This document shows, in pieces, positions 8,590 to 18,365 of a stretch of DNA of 37,388 bases. Numbering within the stretch: the first letter of the stretch is position 1; every line of letters begins with the position of its first letter. A model generated the notes under the pieces. It searched no databases and was not told the DNA's origin. It saw only the letters and a program-made list of their open reading frames with translations. This DNA comes from Pilasporangium apinafurcum (lineage: Eukaryota; Oomycota; Peronosporomycetes; Pythiales; Pythiaceae): assembly GCA_001600495.1 (NCBI GenBank), contig BCKE01000088.1:74484-111871 (forward strand), given 5' to 3'. Both the position numbers and the translations under genes were made by a program.

Positions 8590-9971
8590 ATGGACACCAC
8601 GCAAAGCGAAGAACTGAGCGCGTGGGTAAGTATGTCTGGAGCTCCCACTATGGCACTAGATGGCAAGTGAATGCTAAGCTTAGATGTGCTGCTTGAATAT
8701 ATAGAAACGCGAGACGCGTGCGTATCTTGTGAAAGACGTGGACGCTGCTATTGAGTTTGCGTTGAAGGAACTTGAGCGGATCGATTTCATGTGGGGAAGA
8801 ATTCGTCTCTCACGTTTAACAACCACGCCCGCCATTAAAGCAGACGTTCGTGTGGAGGTATATATGCGTATAAGCTAAACAGTGAGGATGTACAGACTCG
8901 GTTGGGTAGTAGAATGCTATTGCGTGTTTGATGCACAGGGTCATTTGGTGGTGTATACGAATTTGGAGGTGAAACTCGCGAAACTCAGCCGCAACACACC
9001 ACTTTCGGCTACGTACGCATGTGTGCATGGCTATGTGTCGGTATTGTTTATGTGTATTTCTCTGTTAATTAGTGCTATGTGGGTGTAGATTGCACCAGTA
9101 TTGTGTGCTGAATCAGATCTTGGAGTTTCATGCGATCATCCAACAGCAGCTGAGCCGGCTGGAGACGTTGAAGAAGTTTGTATTGAACCAGCGAAACGAC
9201 ATGACGGATGATGTACCGAGCCATGAAGACATCAATATGTACACTGATGTGGTTTATAAAGCACATCAGGTATGGTAATTGGGAAGGCTTACACGAGCTA
9301 TTATGCTATGTCCATCTACTAAGCACATTTGATGGGGCGTTACTCAGAGTCTGTCCCGGATTTGCCAAGATCTGCGTAATGCTGGAGATGTTTTGCGTTT
9401 GCCTAGTCGACGCCGATTTCCATATTGCTCGCAAGTGGATCATGTATGTGACAAATCACTTAAGTGGTGCCTACGTTTCAAAATGACTAACGTATCGATA
9501 TGTTTGGTAGACATTCAAACCCCAGTTACCTCCGGAGCTCATTGTTGATTACTCAATTCATCGGGGAGAGCTGGTATGCTGTTGCTTGCGAATGTTGGCT
9601 AGCAAATGTAACGTAGTGATCACGTATGTGCTCGTTGATTTGATGTACAGCTCCTAGAAGCATTCGTTGTTGTGGCAACTCAGAAACCGATCACAAATAT
9701 CCCTGATGGCTGCTCATCCAAGAAAGAATTTATGGGCTGTGTCTGGTTAGTGAATCATATCATTGCTGCTTTATTGAGATCCAATGATAACCATACCGTT
9801 CGTGGTCACAGCGCATTTCGTGGACAGAAGATGGAGATTATGGAGTATGCAAGCATTTTAGTACCAATCCCGCAGGTGGAGGAAATGCTGAGTCATCTAG
9901 ACGAGCAAGTGGTCGAGCTTGTTCATGTGCGAGATAACGTGAAAGCTTTGCTTGACTGTCAGCACATCTAA
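8590..9971 (+). CDS. Rogdi/Rav2-like protein, six exons
   Basis: Exons 8590-8625, 8705-8857, 8939-9012, 9089-9269, 9511-9573 and 9651-9971 join in perfect phase to 275 residues, close to the usual length of Rogdi proteins. Landmarks: an N-terminal helix (TRAYLVKDVDAAIEFALKEL), a beta-rich middle (GHLVVYTNLEVKLAKLS), a helical pair (LEFHAIIQQQLSRLETLKKF), the segment FKPQLPPELIVDYSIHRGEL, and a C-terminal part with GHSAFRGQKMEIMEYASILV and the helix LSHLDEQVVELVHVRDNVKAL. The order and the P-x-LP-x-(D/E)-L-x-V segment match Rogdi/Rav2. In yeast and animals this family is part of the RAVE complex, which helps to assemble the vacuolar H+-ATPase. The assignment was made by eye. The gene structure is firm and the family name is moderately sure. 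Confidence 0.65.
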
Positions 9972-10219
9972 TTGTGGAAGCTGAAACTGACTTGCTAATG
10001 GCGACTTTACAATCCGACCTTTACTTGATTCAACTTTTCTTGTCGGAGCAAGCACATGTTGATCTAAATATAGCGAGAGACTTTCATGACGACGAACTTC
10101 GATCAAGCGCGATAACTAATAAGCACCGACACTCAGCAGAAGATTAACCCACGAGGTTGAAGTGGTTTTGAAGAAAGTCAATAACCTCAGTGTGCAAGAG
10201 AACCACAGTTCTGTTTGGT

Positions 10220-12636
10220 ATGGATACCAACACCGATTGTGTCCAATCCATGCCATCGGAGCCTACGGCTGCTAGTACGACTTTAACTGATACTTTACAC
10301 AGAGACGTTTTGGTAGTGAGTGCCTCCAGCACTACAGAAAGTGATAAGGGTGATGCAAAAACAATGACACCACTTCAAAGCTCGCGAAGCGGAATCTCGG
10401 AGACACGATCAGCAGATGCTTGGACAAATGAAAGCATACCTGAAGAGAGCAAGGTCGTGGTGATGCCTGAACATTCGAGCATTGAGCCAAATACAGGAAA
10501 TCAAAGAGCGGCTGCTGTAGCTATTCCAATTAGGAACGTGCCAGTTGTGATCAGCAAGCGGTCTGGAAGTGTCACTTCAGGTACGAAGCCACTCACTAAA
10601 CCCAATTTCACAACGGAAAGAGCAGATGCAGAGACGAACCAAAGCAGAATCCTACAAGGAGGGTCAGCTCGTCAATTAGCAGGGCTAAAGCCTATAGTTC
10701 CCCTACGAAAGCGAGGACAGTCGTTCCGCGAAACACGGAGCATAACGACAAGTGTTGACGGTGAAGGACGACAGCATTTAAATCAATAGTAAGTGGCTTT
10801 CAAACAAAAACAGCGCCGCTTGAGTAATGTACTGATGTGCGCTATGATAGTACTTTCTTGGATGAACTCGGCCGTGGAGCCTACGGAGTTGTATACAAAG
10901 TGGAGTCCAACGAGACGAAGGAGATTTTTGCTGCGAAAATTGTTGACAAGAAGGTCTCGATTTAATTTAGACGATTGCATTCGAATCCAAATGAACTACC
11001 ATGTGCATCATGTAGGCTCTGAAGCGAATTCGTGTTGGTAAATTTGGCAATGCCCTACAGAATGTGAAGAAAGAGCTGACAATATGGAAACGATTCAAGC
11101 ATCGACATATTGTTGTCTTGCGTGAAGTGATTGACACCGATGGTATATTTGCATTTTACCGTACTTGTGTTTTTACTTTTACGCTTACCAACATATGAGA
11201 ATTTTACCTACGATAGACAGTGATATGCTATATATGATCAGTGAACTTGTGGAAGGCGGCTCTGTCTTGGACGACAAAGTGTCCGTTAAAGTTTAGATGT
11301 CTCTACTCCATAGCAGTATCTGATGTGACCCTTGTCTTTGTAGAGAATGCACTCCATTGAGCGCAGAACAGACAAAAACGTACTTTTGCCACCTGGTGAG
11401 CTCCATCCTTCCCAAGAAGCCACGATATCTTTGCTAATATTCACATTTTGATTGACACAGATTGAAGGCATCGATTTTTTACACGAAAACAAAGTAATGA
11501 TGACGTTTTACCACTGCCATACGACGTTCTTAAACTTGAACTTGGGTTTGATATGTCCTCAGATCATCCATCGCGACATTAAACCAGGCAATTTGCTCTT
11601 AAAGAAATGCGAAACAGGCGAAGTAATTCTGAAAATTGCGGACTTTGGTGTCTCACATGTTAGTCTCAGCACGGTTCTATGAAGACTATCTGTATTTGAC
11701 AGATGACTGACATCCTCATATTGGTATTTAACAGGAAATGGAGAATGATGACGACAGCCTACGTCAAACATCCGGAACAGCAATTTTTAATGGTAATCGC
11801 ATTCATCTCCCTAGTTTTTGCTACTAGAGAAGGCTAATTTATGTTGAAACATAGCCCCCGAGATGCTCACGGGAGAAAACTTTCACGGAAAGCCTATTGA
11901 CGTGTGGGCTTGTGGGATCACACTGTACATGTTTGTGTATGGGCATCCACCCTTTGCAGCCAAGACATTATCAGAGCTATATGGTCAAATTCAGGTACAC
12001 TCATGAACTGACGAAATTGGACAATTAGGTCCTGAATCCATTACCTGATATGTAGAATGATCCAATCAAATATCCTGAAAGAGTTGGCGAGCGCGTAGTG
12101 GAGAAAGAACTCATCGACCTAATGCAGCATGTGAGTACATTTACAATCAAATTATTGGAACCTGGGGACAAATTAACGCTGATTGGATGTGTAGATTCTG
12201 GAAAAGGACCCTGCAAATCGGTATACAACTCGACAAATCCGCGTACATAGTAACCTTCTTACTCTTACTTCTCATATGATTGCATCTACTTATTATTATT
12301 TGTATTCCATGTACAGGCACATCCGTGGGCATGGCGTGACTTTCAAGTTTCAGCCATGAAATGTGTGACACATCCTGAAGGTCGTCAAGCTTCGTTTTCC
12401 ACGATCCCAAAGACTCTGGCGAACGTGGCATCCGTCAGCAAAAGCCTCCGCAGTGTCTTTGGACGGTATGTTGTCCAGAATTTATAGAGGATACGATGCT
12501 TTATCAATCACTACACACTTATCACATGGTTCTACTGCATAGACCGAAAGTCGTGCTGCCAGTCATCACGTCACGTTCATCACTCAGTGCTTTTGCTCCA
12601 GCAGAAGCAACAGAGGAAGCAGATACAGTTAAATAG
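10220..12636 (+). CDS. Ser/Thr protein kinase, CaMKK/LKB1/GRIK-like, 13 exons
   Basis: Thirteen exons (10220-10788, 10851-10953, 11016-11142, 11217-11280, 11344-11395, 11461-11493, 11563-11658, 11735-11792, 11855-11994, 12056-12130, 12195-12242, 12317-12465, 12543-12636) form a continuous frame. The first 190 residues are Ser/Thr-rich and probably disordered. The kinase domain shows the glycine loop GRGAYGVVYKV, the ATP lysine in FAAKIVDK, HRDIKPGN (catalytic Asp), ADFGVSH, an activation loop with RQTSGTAIFNAPEM, and IDVWACGITLYMF. The sequence between strands, ALKRIRVGKFGNALQNVKKE, and ISELVEGGSVLDD are typical of kinases that activate AMPK/SNF1 (CaMKK, LKB1, SAK, plant GRIK). An energy-stress role is therefore inferred. 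The fourth donor (GTCCGT at 11281) is the weakest junction. The start ATG is the first in frame after a non-coding gap; an additional 5' exon is possible. Confidence 0.82.
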
Positions 12637-12712
12637 AGGAAGAAACAAAGCAAGTTGCTCGATTGAACTTTGCTTTCAATTCGTAGGGGTTTAAGCCATC
12701 TGCGCTATTATC

Positions 12713-13081
12713 TCATTTCTTGTCTGAGTGCCCCAACTCTTTTTCTGGACAGATATGATCGCGTACAATCTGTTTGAGTTCCTTCGATTCCGGGAATCGA
12801 CCGACTGCCTTGCGTGACCATAACAACTCCTTTTGTTCATCCAGCTGGCCATACGTGTGTAAGTACACTTGGAAGACACCTCCTTGCTTAGAATTTGGTG
12901 TGAGCATCACCGAGCGCAGTTGACTCGTATCATCTTGCTGGAACGTCGTGAGCAGCTCCTGCGCCATCCACGCTGCACGAAGCATCCAGCGGCAACCCGT
13001 GCAATATTCAATCTCCACCACAAAGCGCTTCTCCTCCTCAGCTTGTGCCGTCAACGCATCGCTCTTGGTCACGTCTGCCAT
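12713..13081 (-). CDS. SelW/Rdx-family thioredoxin-like protein (Cys form)
   Basis: This is a single exon of 122 residues. The core VVEIEYCTGCRWMLRAAWMAQELL is the beta-CxxC-alpha start of the Rdx (SelW/SelT/SelH, MIEN1-like) thioredoxin-like fold. It is followed by a GGxFxV strand (QGGVFQVYL), ELLWSRKAVGRFPE, and a C-terminal helix (KELKQIVRDHI). Both redox positions are cysteine codons (TGC), so this is the non-selenocysteine form. A redox role is inferred from the family; partners are unknown. The gene is convergent with the kinase, with the two stop codons 76 bp apart. Confidence 0.85.
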   Translation of the reverse strand: MADVTKSDALTAQAEEEKRFVVEIEYCTGCRWMLRAAWMAQELLTTFQQDDTSQLRSVMLTPNSKQGGVFQVYLHTYGQLDEQKELLWSRKAVGRFPESKELKQIVRDHICPEKELGHSDKK

Positions 13082-13305
13082 TTTTTCTGATTTTTTGGTG
13101 AATGAGATGACTCAATTGGCACACTTTCACGCTTAAGTTCGCATGAACTGTTAGATTCGCATAGGGCTACTATTTGGATGTATCTTTTCATATCCTTTCG
13201 ATGAGGAACTTGGGAAGATGGCAAAATGTCTACGATGGAATAACCCACGCATGCATTATATGGATTCTATAGTTATATGTGGAGAGATGAATAGACGAGC
13301 AATAT

Positions 13306-14880
13306 TTACGCCAGGACGACCTCTCGCATCTTTAAATGCTCGTCCTGGATGAGCTTTTCCAGCTGTGAGACGTTCGCGTGAGCGTTCAGTTCATAAATGT
13401 TTTCAAACGAGTGCTCGTTTTCGTTCAAGATCGTCTTCCATGCGTCACCGCCGCAGATGCTCAAGTTCGAACGCATTACGACCTTTTTGCCATTCGGCAA
13501 CAGTACGCCAACGAGCACGTCGCCCTCGTCCAGTTGCAACCCGTTCACATCGTCCGAAGTCACATTGTACACAACACAATGCGGTGCTGTGATTGATCGC
13601 GCCGTCACGTTAATCAGAATCGACCCTTCAGCATTGACCTCACGCGCATACACGCCACTGAGTACACTGTGTTTAATCGTGCCCTGGGTGACATCACAGT
13701 TGAGCACGGTCGCTTCTTCGATGTGCGTGCCTTTGCCTACGCTACTGTGCTCAAGCGTGTCGTTAATGCCCAAGAAGAGACGCAGGCAATCGGCTTCCAC
13801 GCCCGGCTGGGTCACCAGTCGGTTGTTCTTGAGATAAAGCTTCAATTGACCATAATCCCACCAGTACACGTCGCTACCGACATCAACGCAGCCAAAGAGA
13901 TCACGCTTATGGCGACGCGTGCGTTCGAATCGCGTCATCATGCGCTGTATACGCGCATAATGTGCACTCGAGACACTCGTATCTACTCCCTTTTGCGCCA
14001 TCACTTCAGTGTACGCAGCGACATCTAACGTCAATGGCATCCAAAAGTGCGGATCGCTGTCAAACTTCCCTGTTTTGACCTTCAATTCCTTCTGAAACTC
14101 GTTTAAGAGCGCATTGAGCATATCAGAGTCCACACTAAACGACCCCAAGCTCGTACCCACGGACTTCATTTCGCCAAAAGACGCCAACAAGCGGATGGCC
14201 GTCTCATGGGTGACCTTGTCGACTTGCGCTGCATTTTCCTGTTGGTTAACGACAATGAGGCCGTACTTCTCCAATTCTTTTTCCTTCCATTCCTGCTCCG
14301 TTGGCATGGGCGCCAGTGCTGCAAGGATATCGATGTGATGCTTTGCTTCGTACTTGACGCTCGCCGACGGGATAAATACTTGATCGCCCCAAAACACTGA
14401 CAGTCGGCCCCGACGACTGGATGCATAGACGCCTGTTTGCTTGACAACCGCTTCAAGGATGGTCATGGGTACAAACGAGTCCTTGACTTTCACCATCGCC
14501 GGCAATTTCACACCCGACTTGTTGTTGTTTTCACTCCCAGGGAGTGGTGCCAAGCGGGTCCCTTTACCTGCTGTGTGGTAAAGCGCAACGCTGATGCTGC
14601 CGCTCTCGAGAAGCGACGGAATGTTGATGCTGTAGTGCTTCTTACCAGCAGCCACGGCTTTTGTATAAGCATAAAGCGTGCCCAACCCGTTGCCAGCGCC
14701 ACCCTCCCAGTCTTCGTGGACCGCAATGACCTTACATCGTGCAGGGGAGATGCTACCACGTGTGGCCATAAGCCGCTGCTGCCAGTAGCGTGCCTGGTGC
14801 GGTGTGGATGTGCAGACGATGATGACGTCGTAGCCGTCGAGGCGATTGATCTCGTCGATGTTGCGCGCGTGGGCCTTCAT
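13306..14880 (-). CDS. Sugar-1-phosphate nucleotidyltransferase-like protein
   Basis: This is a single-exon frame of 524 residues whose ATG is at 14880-14878. Near the N-terminus are two glycine-rich elements, GGAGNGLGTLYAY (about residue 61) and HTAGKGTRLAPLPGS (about 102), and then the putative nucleotide/metal strand VFWGDQVFIPS. The second element resembles the G-x-G-T-R-L loop of sugar nucleotidyltransferases. The C-terminal third alternates short hydrophobic strands with turns (VGKGTHIEEATVLNCDV, IKHSVLSGVYAREVNAEGSILINVTA), as in the left-handed beta-helix of ADP-glucose and fucose-1-phosphate pyrophosphorylases. The order suggests an enzyme that activates a sugar phosphate; the substrate cannot be told. 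The frame is strongly coding with no intron. Fucokinase/FPGT-like relatives are the main alternative. Confidence 0.75.
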   Translation of the reverse strand: MKAHARNIDEINRLDGYDVIIVCTSTPHQARYWQQRLMATRGSISPARCKVIAVHEDWEGGAGNGLGTLYAYTKAVAAGKKHYSINIPSLLESGSISVALYHTAGKGTRLAPLPGSENNNKSGVKLPAMVKVKDSFVPMTILEAVVKQTGVYASSRRGRLSVFWGDQVFIPSASVKYEAKHHIDILAALAPMPTEQEWKEKELEKYGLIVVNQQENAAQVDKVTHETAIRLLASFGEMKSVGTSLGSFSVDSDMLNALLNEFQKELKVKTGKFDSDPHFWMPLTLDVAAYTEVMAQKGVDTSVSSAHYARIQRMMTRFERTRRHKRDLFGCVDVGSDVYWWDYGQLKLYLKNNRLVTQPGVEADCLRLFLGINDTLEHSSVGKGTHIEEATVLNCDVTQGTIKHSVLSGVYAREVNAEGSILINVTARSITAPHCVVYNVTSDDVNGLQLDEGDVLVGVLLPNGKKVVMRSNLSICGGDAWKTILNENEHSFENIYELNAHANVSQLEKLIQDEHLKMREVVLA

Positions 14881-15332
14881 AATGAGAGGTAGTTGTTAAT
14901 ACTGCTGATAAGAAGAGGAGCGAGTGAGTTGAATGAGTGCGTGACCGATGTGGCCGAAAATGATAAATGAGCTCCTCCGACAGATTCGATGAGTATCCAG
15001 AGCAAAACCGCTCTCTTTGTCGTTTCTATATAATGTTAATACCTCTATAAATTTATAAAAGAGTGGCTGCTTTTAGCAGGTTGTCTGGCCGTGGCAAGGA
15101 TGGGTCAATCAGTTCCCTTACCCTTGTGAGTCTAGACCACTCCCACAACGCCACGACCCAATTTAGCAAACTTTAAGAATTAATAACCTTAAAAATCCAA
15201 TTACAAAAAATGAATATGTTGTCTTGTTGTAAGGTGACAAGTACTCGTGAAAATAAATACTGAACACGGAGGGAGGAGTCGTCAGCGTATGCGCGAGGGG
15301 AAGAAATAGACCGTGCGCGAAACGGTTAAGTA
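14881..15332. other. Intergenic region with a GC-richer hairpin island
   Basis: This region lies upstream of the nucleotidyltransferase-like gene and downstream of the ARM-like gene. Most of it is AT-rich, but 15061-15165 is GC-richer. That island contains a short hairpin CTGCT-TTT-AGCAG (15067-15079) and a longer imperfect inverted repeat, GCCGTGGC (15088-15095) against GCCACGAC (15150-15157). A TATA-like TTTATAAAA sits just before it at 15051-15059. No known RNA family was recognised. Confidence 0.3.
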
Positions 15333-16403
15333 TTAATTGTTAGAGGTTCTTACCAGACCACGTGCGTGGTGTGTGTGTGCCTTGGGCTCCTCGGCTTTTT
15401 TTCCCATTCGTTGGACACGTGAGCGGATCCACAAAAGCTGCCGCTGGACACGCTGTCCAGCTGGTGTCTCGTCACTAAATTCCTCTTTCTCTATATTCGG
15501 CCTCGGCTCAATTATATAAGCCTCAAGCTGTTTCAGATGACATACTAGCGCTTGCCGATGCGCCATCAGCATTCTTTCCCCCTGCACGTGGCATAAGATC
15601 TTGTCCAATAGGGACAACATGGGTTCGACCACCTGCGATATAGACGAGCGCGGTGGGTTATGGTGTTGCTTCTGTCCCATACCACTTGAATTTTCTGCTT
15701 CTATTGTGGGTGCATTGGTGATGGATTGTAGTATATTCATGAGCACGCGAATGCTGTGTGACGTACAGAGACGACTGGTGCTTTTCGAGATTCGGTCGGT
15801 CAAATGATCCAGTAGTAGCAACGCAAAGAACTGCGCCACAATGGGAAGGATCGGTAGGATGCTGACGATCGTTTCCATGACGTTCCTGTTGACCATGCAC
15901 GTGCTAGCGGCGTGGCTGTAGCTCAAATTGACCAACAGCCGTAGCAGAATATGCACAAGTGGGTCTCCCTGTGTAGAATATCATATCAAGTCATTCAGTC
16001 ATATCGTTGAGGCGCACATAGCTAGATGTATACGCACTCACCTCCTGGAGAAGAGTCGTCAGACGCTCAACCAAAGTGGGTTGTTGGGTGAAGATAGCAT
16101 CTGCAAGATGACTATGCTGCCTATTCCATGGAAGCGGCGAATCTTGAATTGATTATTACAGATCCATTACAATTGTTGCACAGGACCAGTTGCTTACTCG
16201 AGGGATGGACAATGCACAAACTGAGTGTTGAGCACTGACGTCAGCATCACCGTTTCCTGATGTTTTAGCGAGTCGCAGAGCTATAATAGCGCCAACAATG
16301 TTTATAGAACAACAATCAATAAGCATTTCTACATGGTTTGTGGATAAAGACGACTAAGCCACACCTGTTCTGCGATTGCTAGCACTACTTCTTTCTGCTC
16401 CAT
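15333..16403 (-). CDS. Small ARM/HEAT-like helical protein, four exons
   Basis: Exons 16403-16365, 16280-16198, 16111-16042 and 15968-15333 join in phase to 275 residues. The sequence is nearly all helical, with repeated leucine-rich pairs: VMLTSVLNTQFVHC, LVERLTTLLQEGDPLVHILL, RLLVNLSYSHAASTCMV, METIVSILPILPIVAQFFALLL, VEPMLSLLDKILCHV. The element GDPLVHILLRLLVNLSYS looks like an armadillo repeat. The C-terminus is basic and hydrophilic. No specific family was recognised; an adaptor role is a guess. The gene is head to head with the p24-like gene, with only 136 bp between the two ATGs, so the two probably share a promoter region. Confidence 0.7.
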
Positions 16404-16539
16404 GACTCATGCACGACTTTTGAAGCTCCTTTCCAACATACCCACTATATATAACCGATATGATAACAGATAGATACAATGAAAATGCCTCCCGATCTTA
16501 ACTGCCGTATACAATCGAGCGTGTGCACGTGGAACGACA

Positions 16540-18210
16540 ATGATGCTGACGACCAGCGCCCAGCGCCCTGCGATGCTGTCGCTGCTACTGCTGCTACTGA
16601 CGCTAGTGGCGTCGCTCTGTATGCCTGCTGATGCAGGCTCTCGTTTCACCTTCAGTCTACCCAACAGAGCAGAGGTATAATTAGTAGAGGAGGAAGCGAA
16701 GGGGAGGGGACTATCCAATCTAAACTCTATCTGTGATACTAGGAATGCTTTCTAGAAGACGTGGATGCGCGTGCGTCCAATAACAAAATCCTCTTCCGTT
16801 TCGGTATCATTGAGCCCAATTCCTATGATCTCATGGACGTCAAGGTATGCCCGTGATAGTGAATACCTGCCATTGAATGTGTATAAACGTCACTCTTGAT
16901 ACCTGTAAAGATCAAAACACCGTCGCTGAAAATCGTCGAGTCCTGGAATCGTACGCAAAACGACCATGCTACATCAACCGTACGGGAAAGTGGGCTCTAC
17001 CAGCTCTGCTTTACCAAACGCGCGGGGGCGTCCAAGGTCATCAAAGTATTCTACTCATTCGATTTTATCTCTACCGGTTAGGCTCTCCAGTCGTCTATCG
17101 TTTACAATTACAGGTTGTATGATTAACTCACTCTGGTGTGCTATTGTTATTGCTGATTTCAGGGAGTGTAAGTCTGACGCTTTACCCGAACGTAGCTGCT
17201 ACTGTCGATAAAACAGATCCGGGCACACCAGTGTACACGTCCATGAAGCTCTCGACGGTCAACGGCCAAGCGCGCACGATGGGGATCATGGACTTTGATT
17301 TGCATGGTGTCTCACCCAGCATTATTCGCCCAAGCACACGCGTGCAACTGCTATTGGCGACGGATAGTGTTTCAAAGGAAAAAATGAACATTGCCATATC
17401 GGTCGTGCCGCGGAAACTCCAGTACCCATTGTCTTGGAATGCACTAGGAAGGTAAGTAGCCAAGTCAAACATTAGTATGACCCTCTTTCTTCATTTTTGC
17501 TGATACAAATGTGGCTATATAGCTACGTGAATGGCGAGTATCGCGATCGTGAGCACGACAGCGTGATGGCAGAACTTGGTAGCCACATTGCGTTCGACAT
17601 CACGGAGCTCTTTACGAAGAGGCTCAACGGTGGCGATGAAGCCTTGGTGTTTACTGTATGTAACTAGTTGATAGACACTGTGGATGTAAATTTTGATGCG
17701 ACCAACTAGCATTGTTGTTGTTCTTATAGCTTCACACAACTGAAGACGGAGAAGCGACTGTGTGGGGCATGTCCTACATCACGCCCGACCACTACCCGCA
17801 GATTGTTGTCGAAGGTAAGTAGTACTTCATGTTTGATATGTATACCGAATCGTTCACTCACTGATTCTTTTCTGTTTGGGCTCTAATTATGCAGATCTGG
17901 GATTGGAATTGATGCATGAAGTTGCGTACTTTAAAGAAACAGTCTTTGGACTGCGTGGCGACATTTCGTACATTTTGCATCGTGAACGAGGCAGTCGTAA
18001 TGGTAAACAGAAGCAGGCGCTTTTGTACGAATTTTATGGGAGGTAGTGCAGTGCTGACTTGCTATCTGCTATCCCTGTGTGTTGCGTGTAGCTGCTGAAA
18101 GTGCTAACTCTCGCGTGAAATGGCTGTCGTTGCTCATCAACTTCGTTCTCATCGGCATCGCGTTTGCTCAAGTACTTTACATTCGTAGCATGTTGGAAAG
18201 TAGCTACTAA
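16540..18210 (+). CDS. p24/emp24-type protein with inserted DNRLRE-like domain
   Basis: Eight exons (16540-16674, 16743-16844, 16911-17076, 17163-17451, 17523-17655, 17730-17814, 17895-18002, 18092-18210) give 378 residues. The signal peptide contains LLLLLLTLVASLCMPADAG. A GOLD domain follows (FTFSLPNRAEECFLEDV ... ESGLYQLCFTKR). The end of the protein is a typical p24 finish: a coiled coil leading into ISYILHRERGSRNAAES, a transmembrane helix (LLINFVLIGIAFAQVLY), and a short tail (IRSMLESSY) without KKxx. Ordinary p24 proteins have about 200 residues. Here about 170 extra residues lie between GOLD and coiled coil, with MDFDLHGV, VQLLLATD, HIAFDITELF and a PQIVVE end, a strand order recalling DNRLRE carbohydrate-binding domains. 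p24 proteins cycle between ER and Golgi as cargo receptors; an additional glycan-binding role is inferred. Confidence 0.78.
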
Positions 18211-18365
18211 GCGCAGTGCGCAATCAAGCAGCTCACGACAAAGTAGTAGAAGAAAATGGTCATAAAGACAACAAAAGCATCACATTGCAGAGAATGGATT
18301 CATTGTCAGTACTCATTTAATCAACGGATGTGTTCATAGGCCACTCTCACTCTTCGTGATATCCC

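Noticed and set aside
9998-10147. 49-codon frame starting MATLQSDLYLIQLF between the Rogdi-like and kinase genes
   Set aside because: No splice connection in phase to the kinase was found and no homology was recognised; left as intergenic.
13397-13837. Several plus-strand frames of 70-150 codons within 13365-14892
   Set aside because: All are shadows of the 524-residue minus-strand nucleotidyltransferase-like gene.
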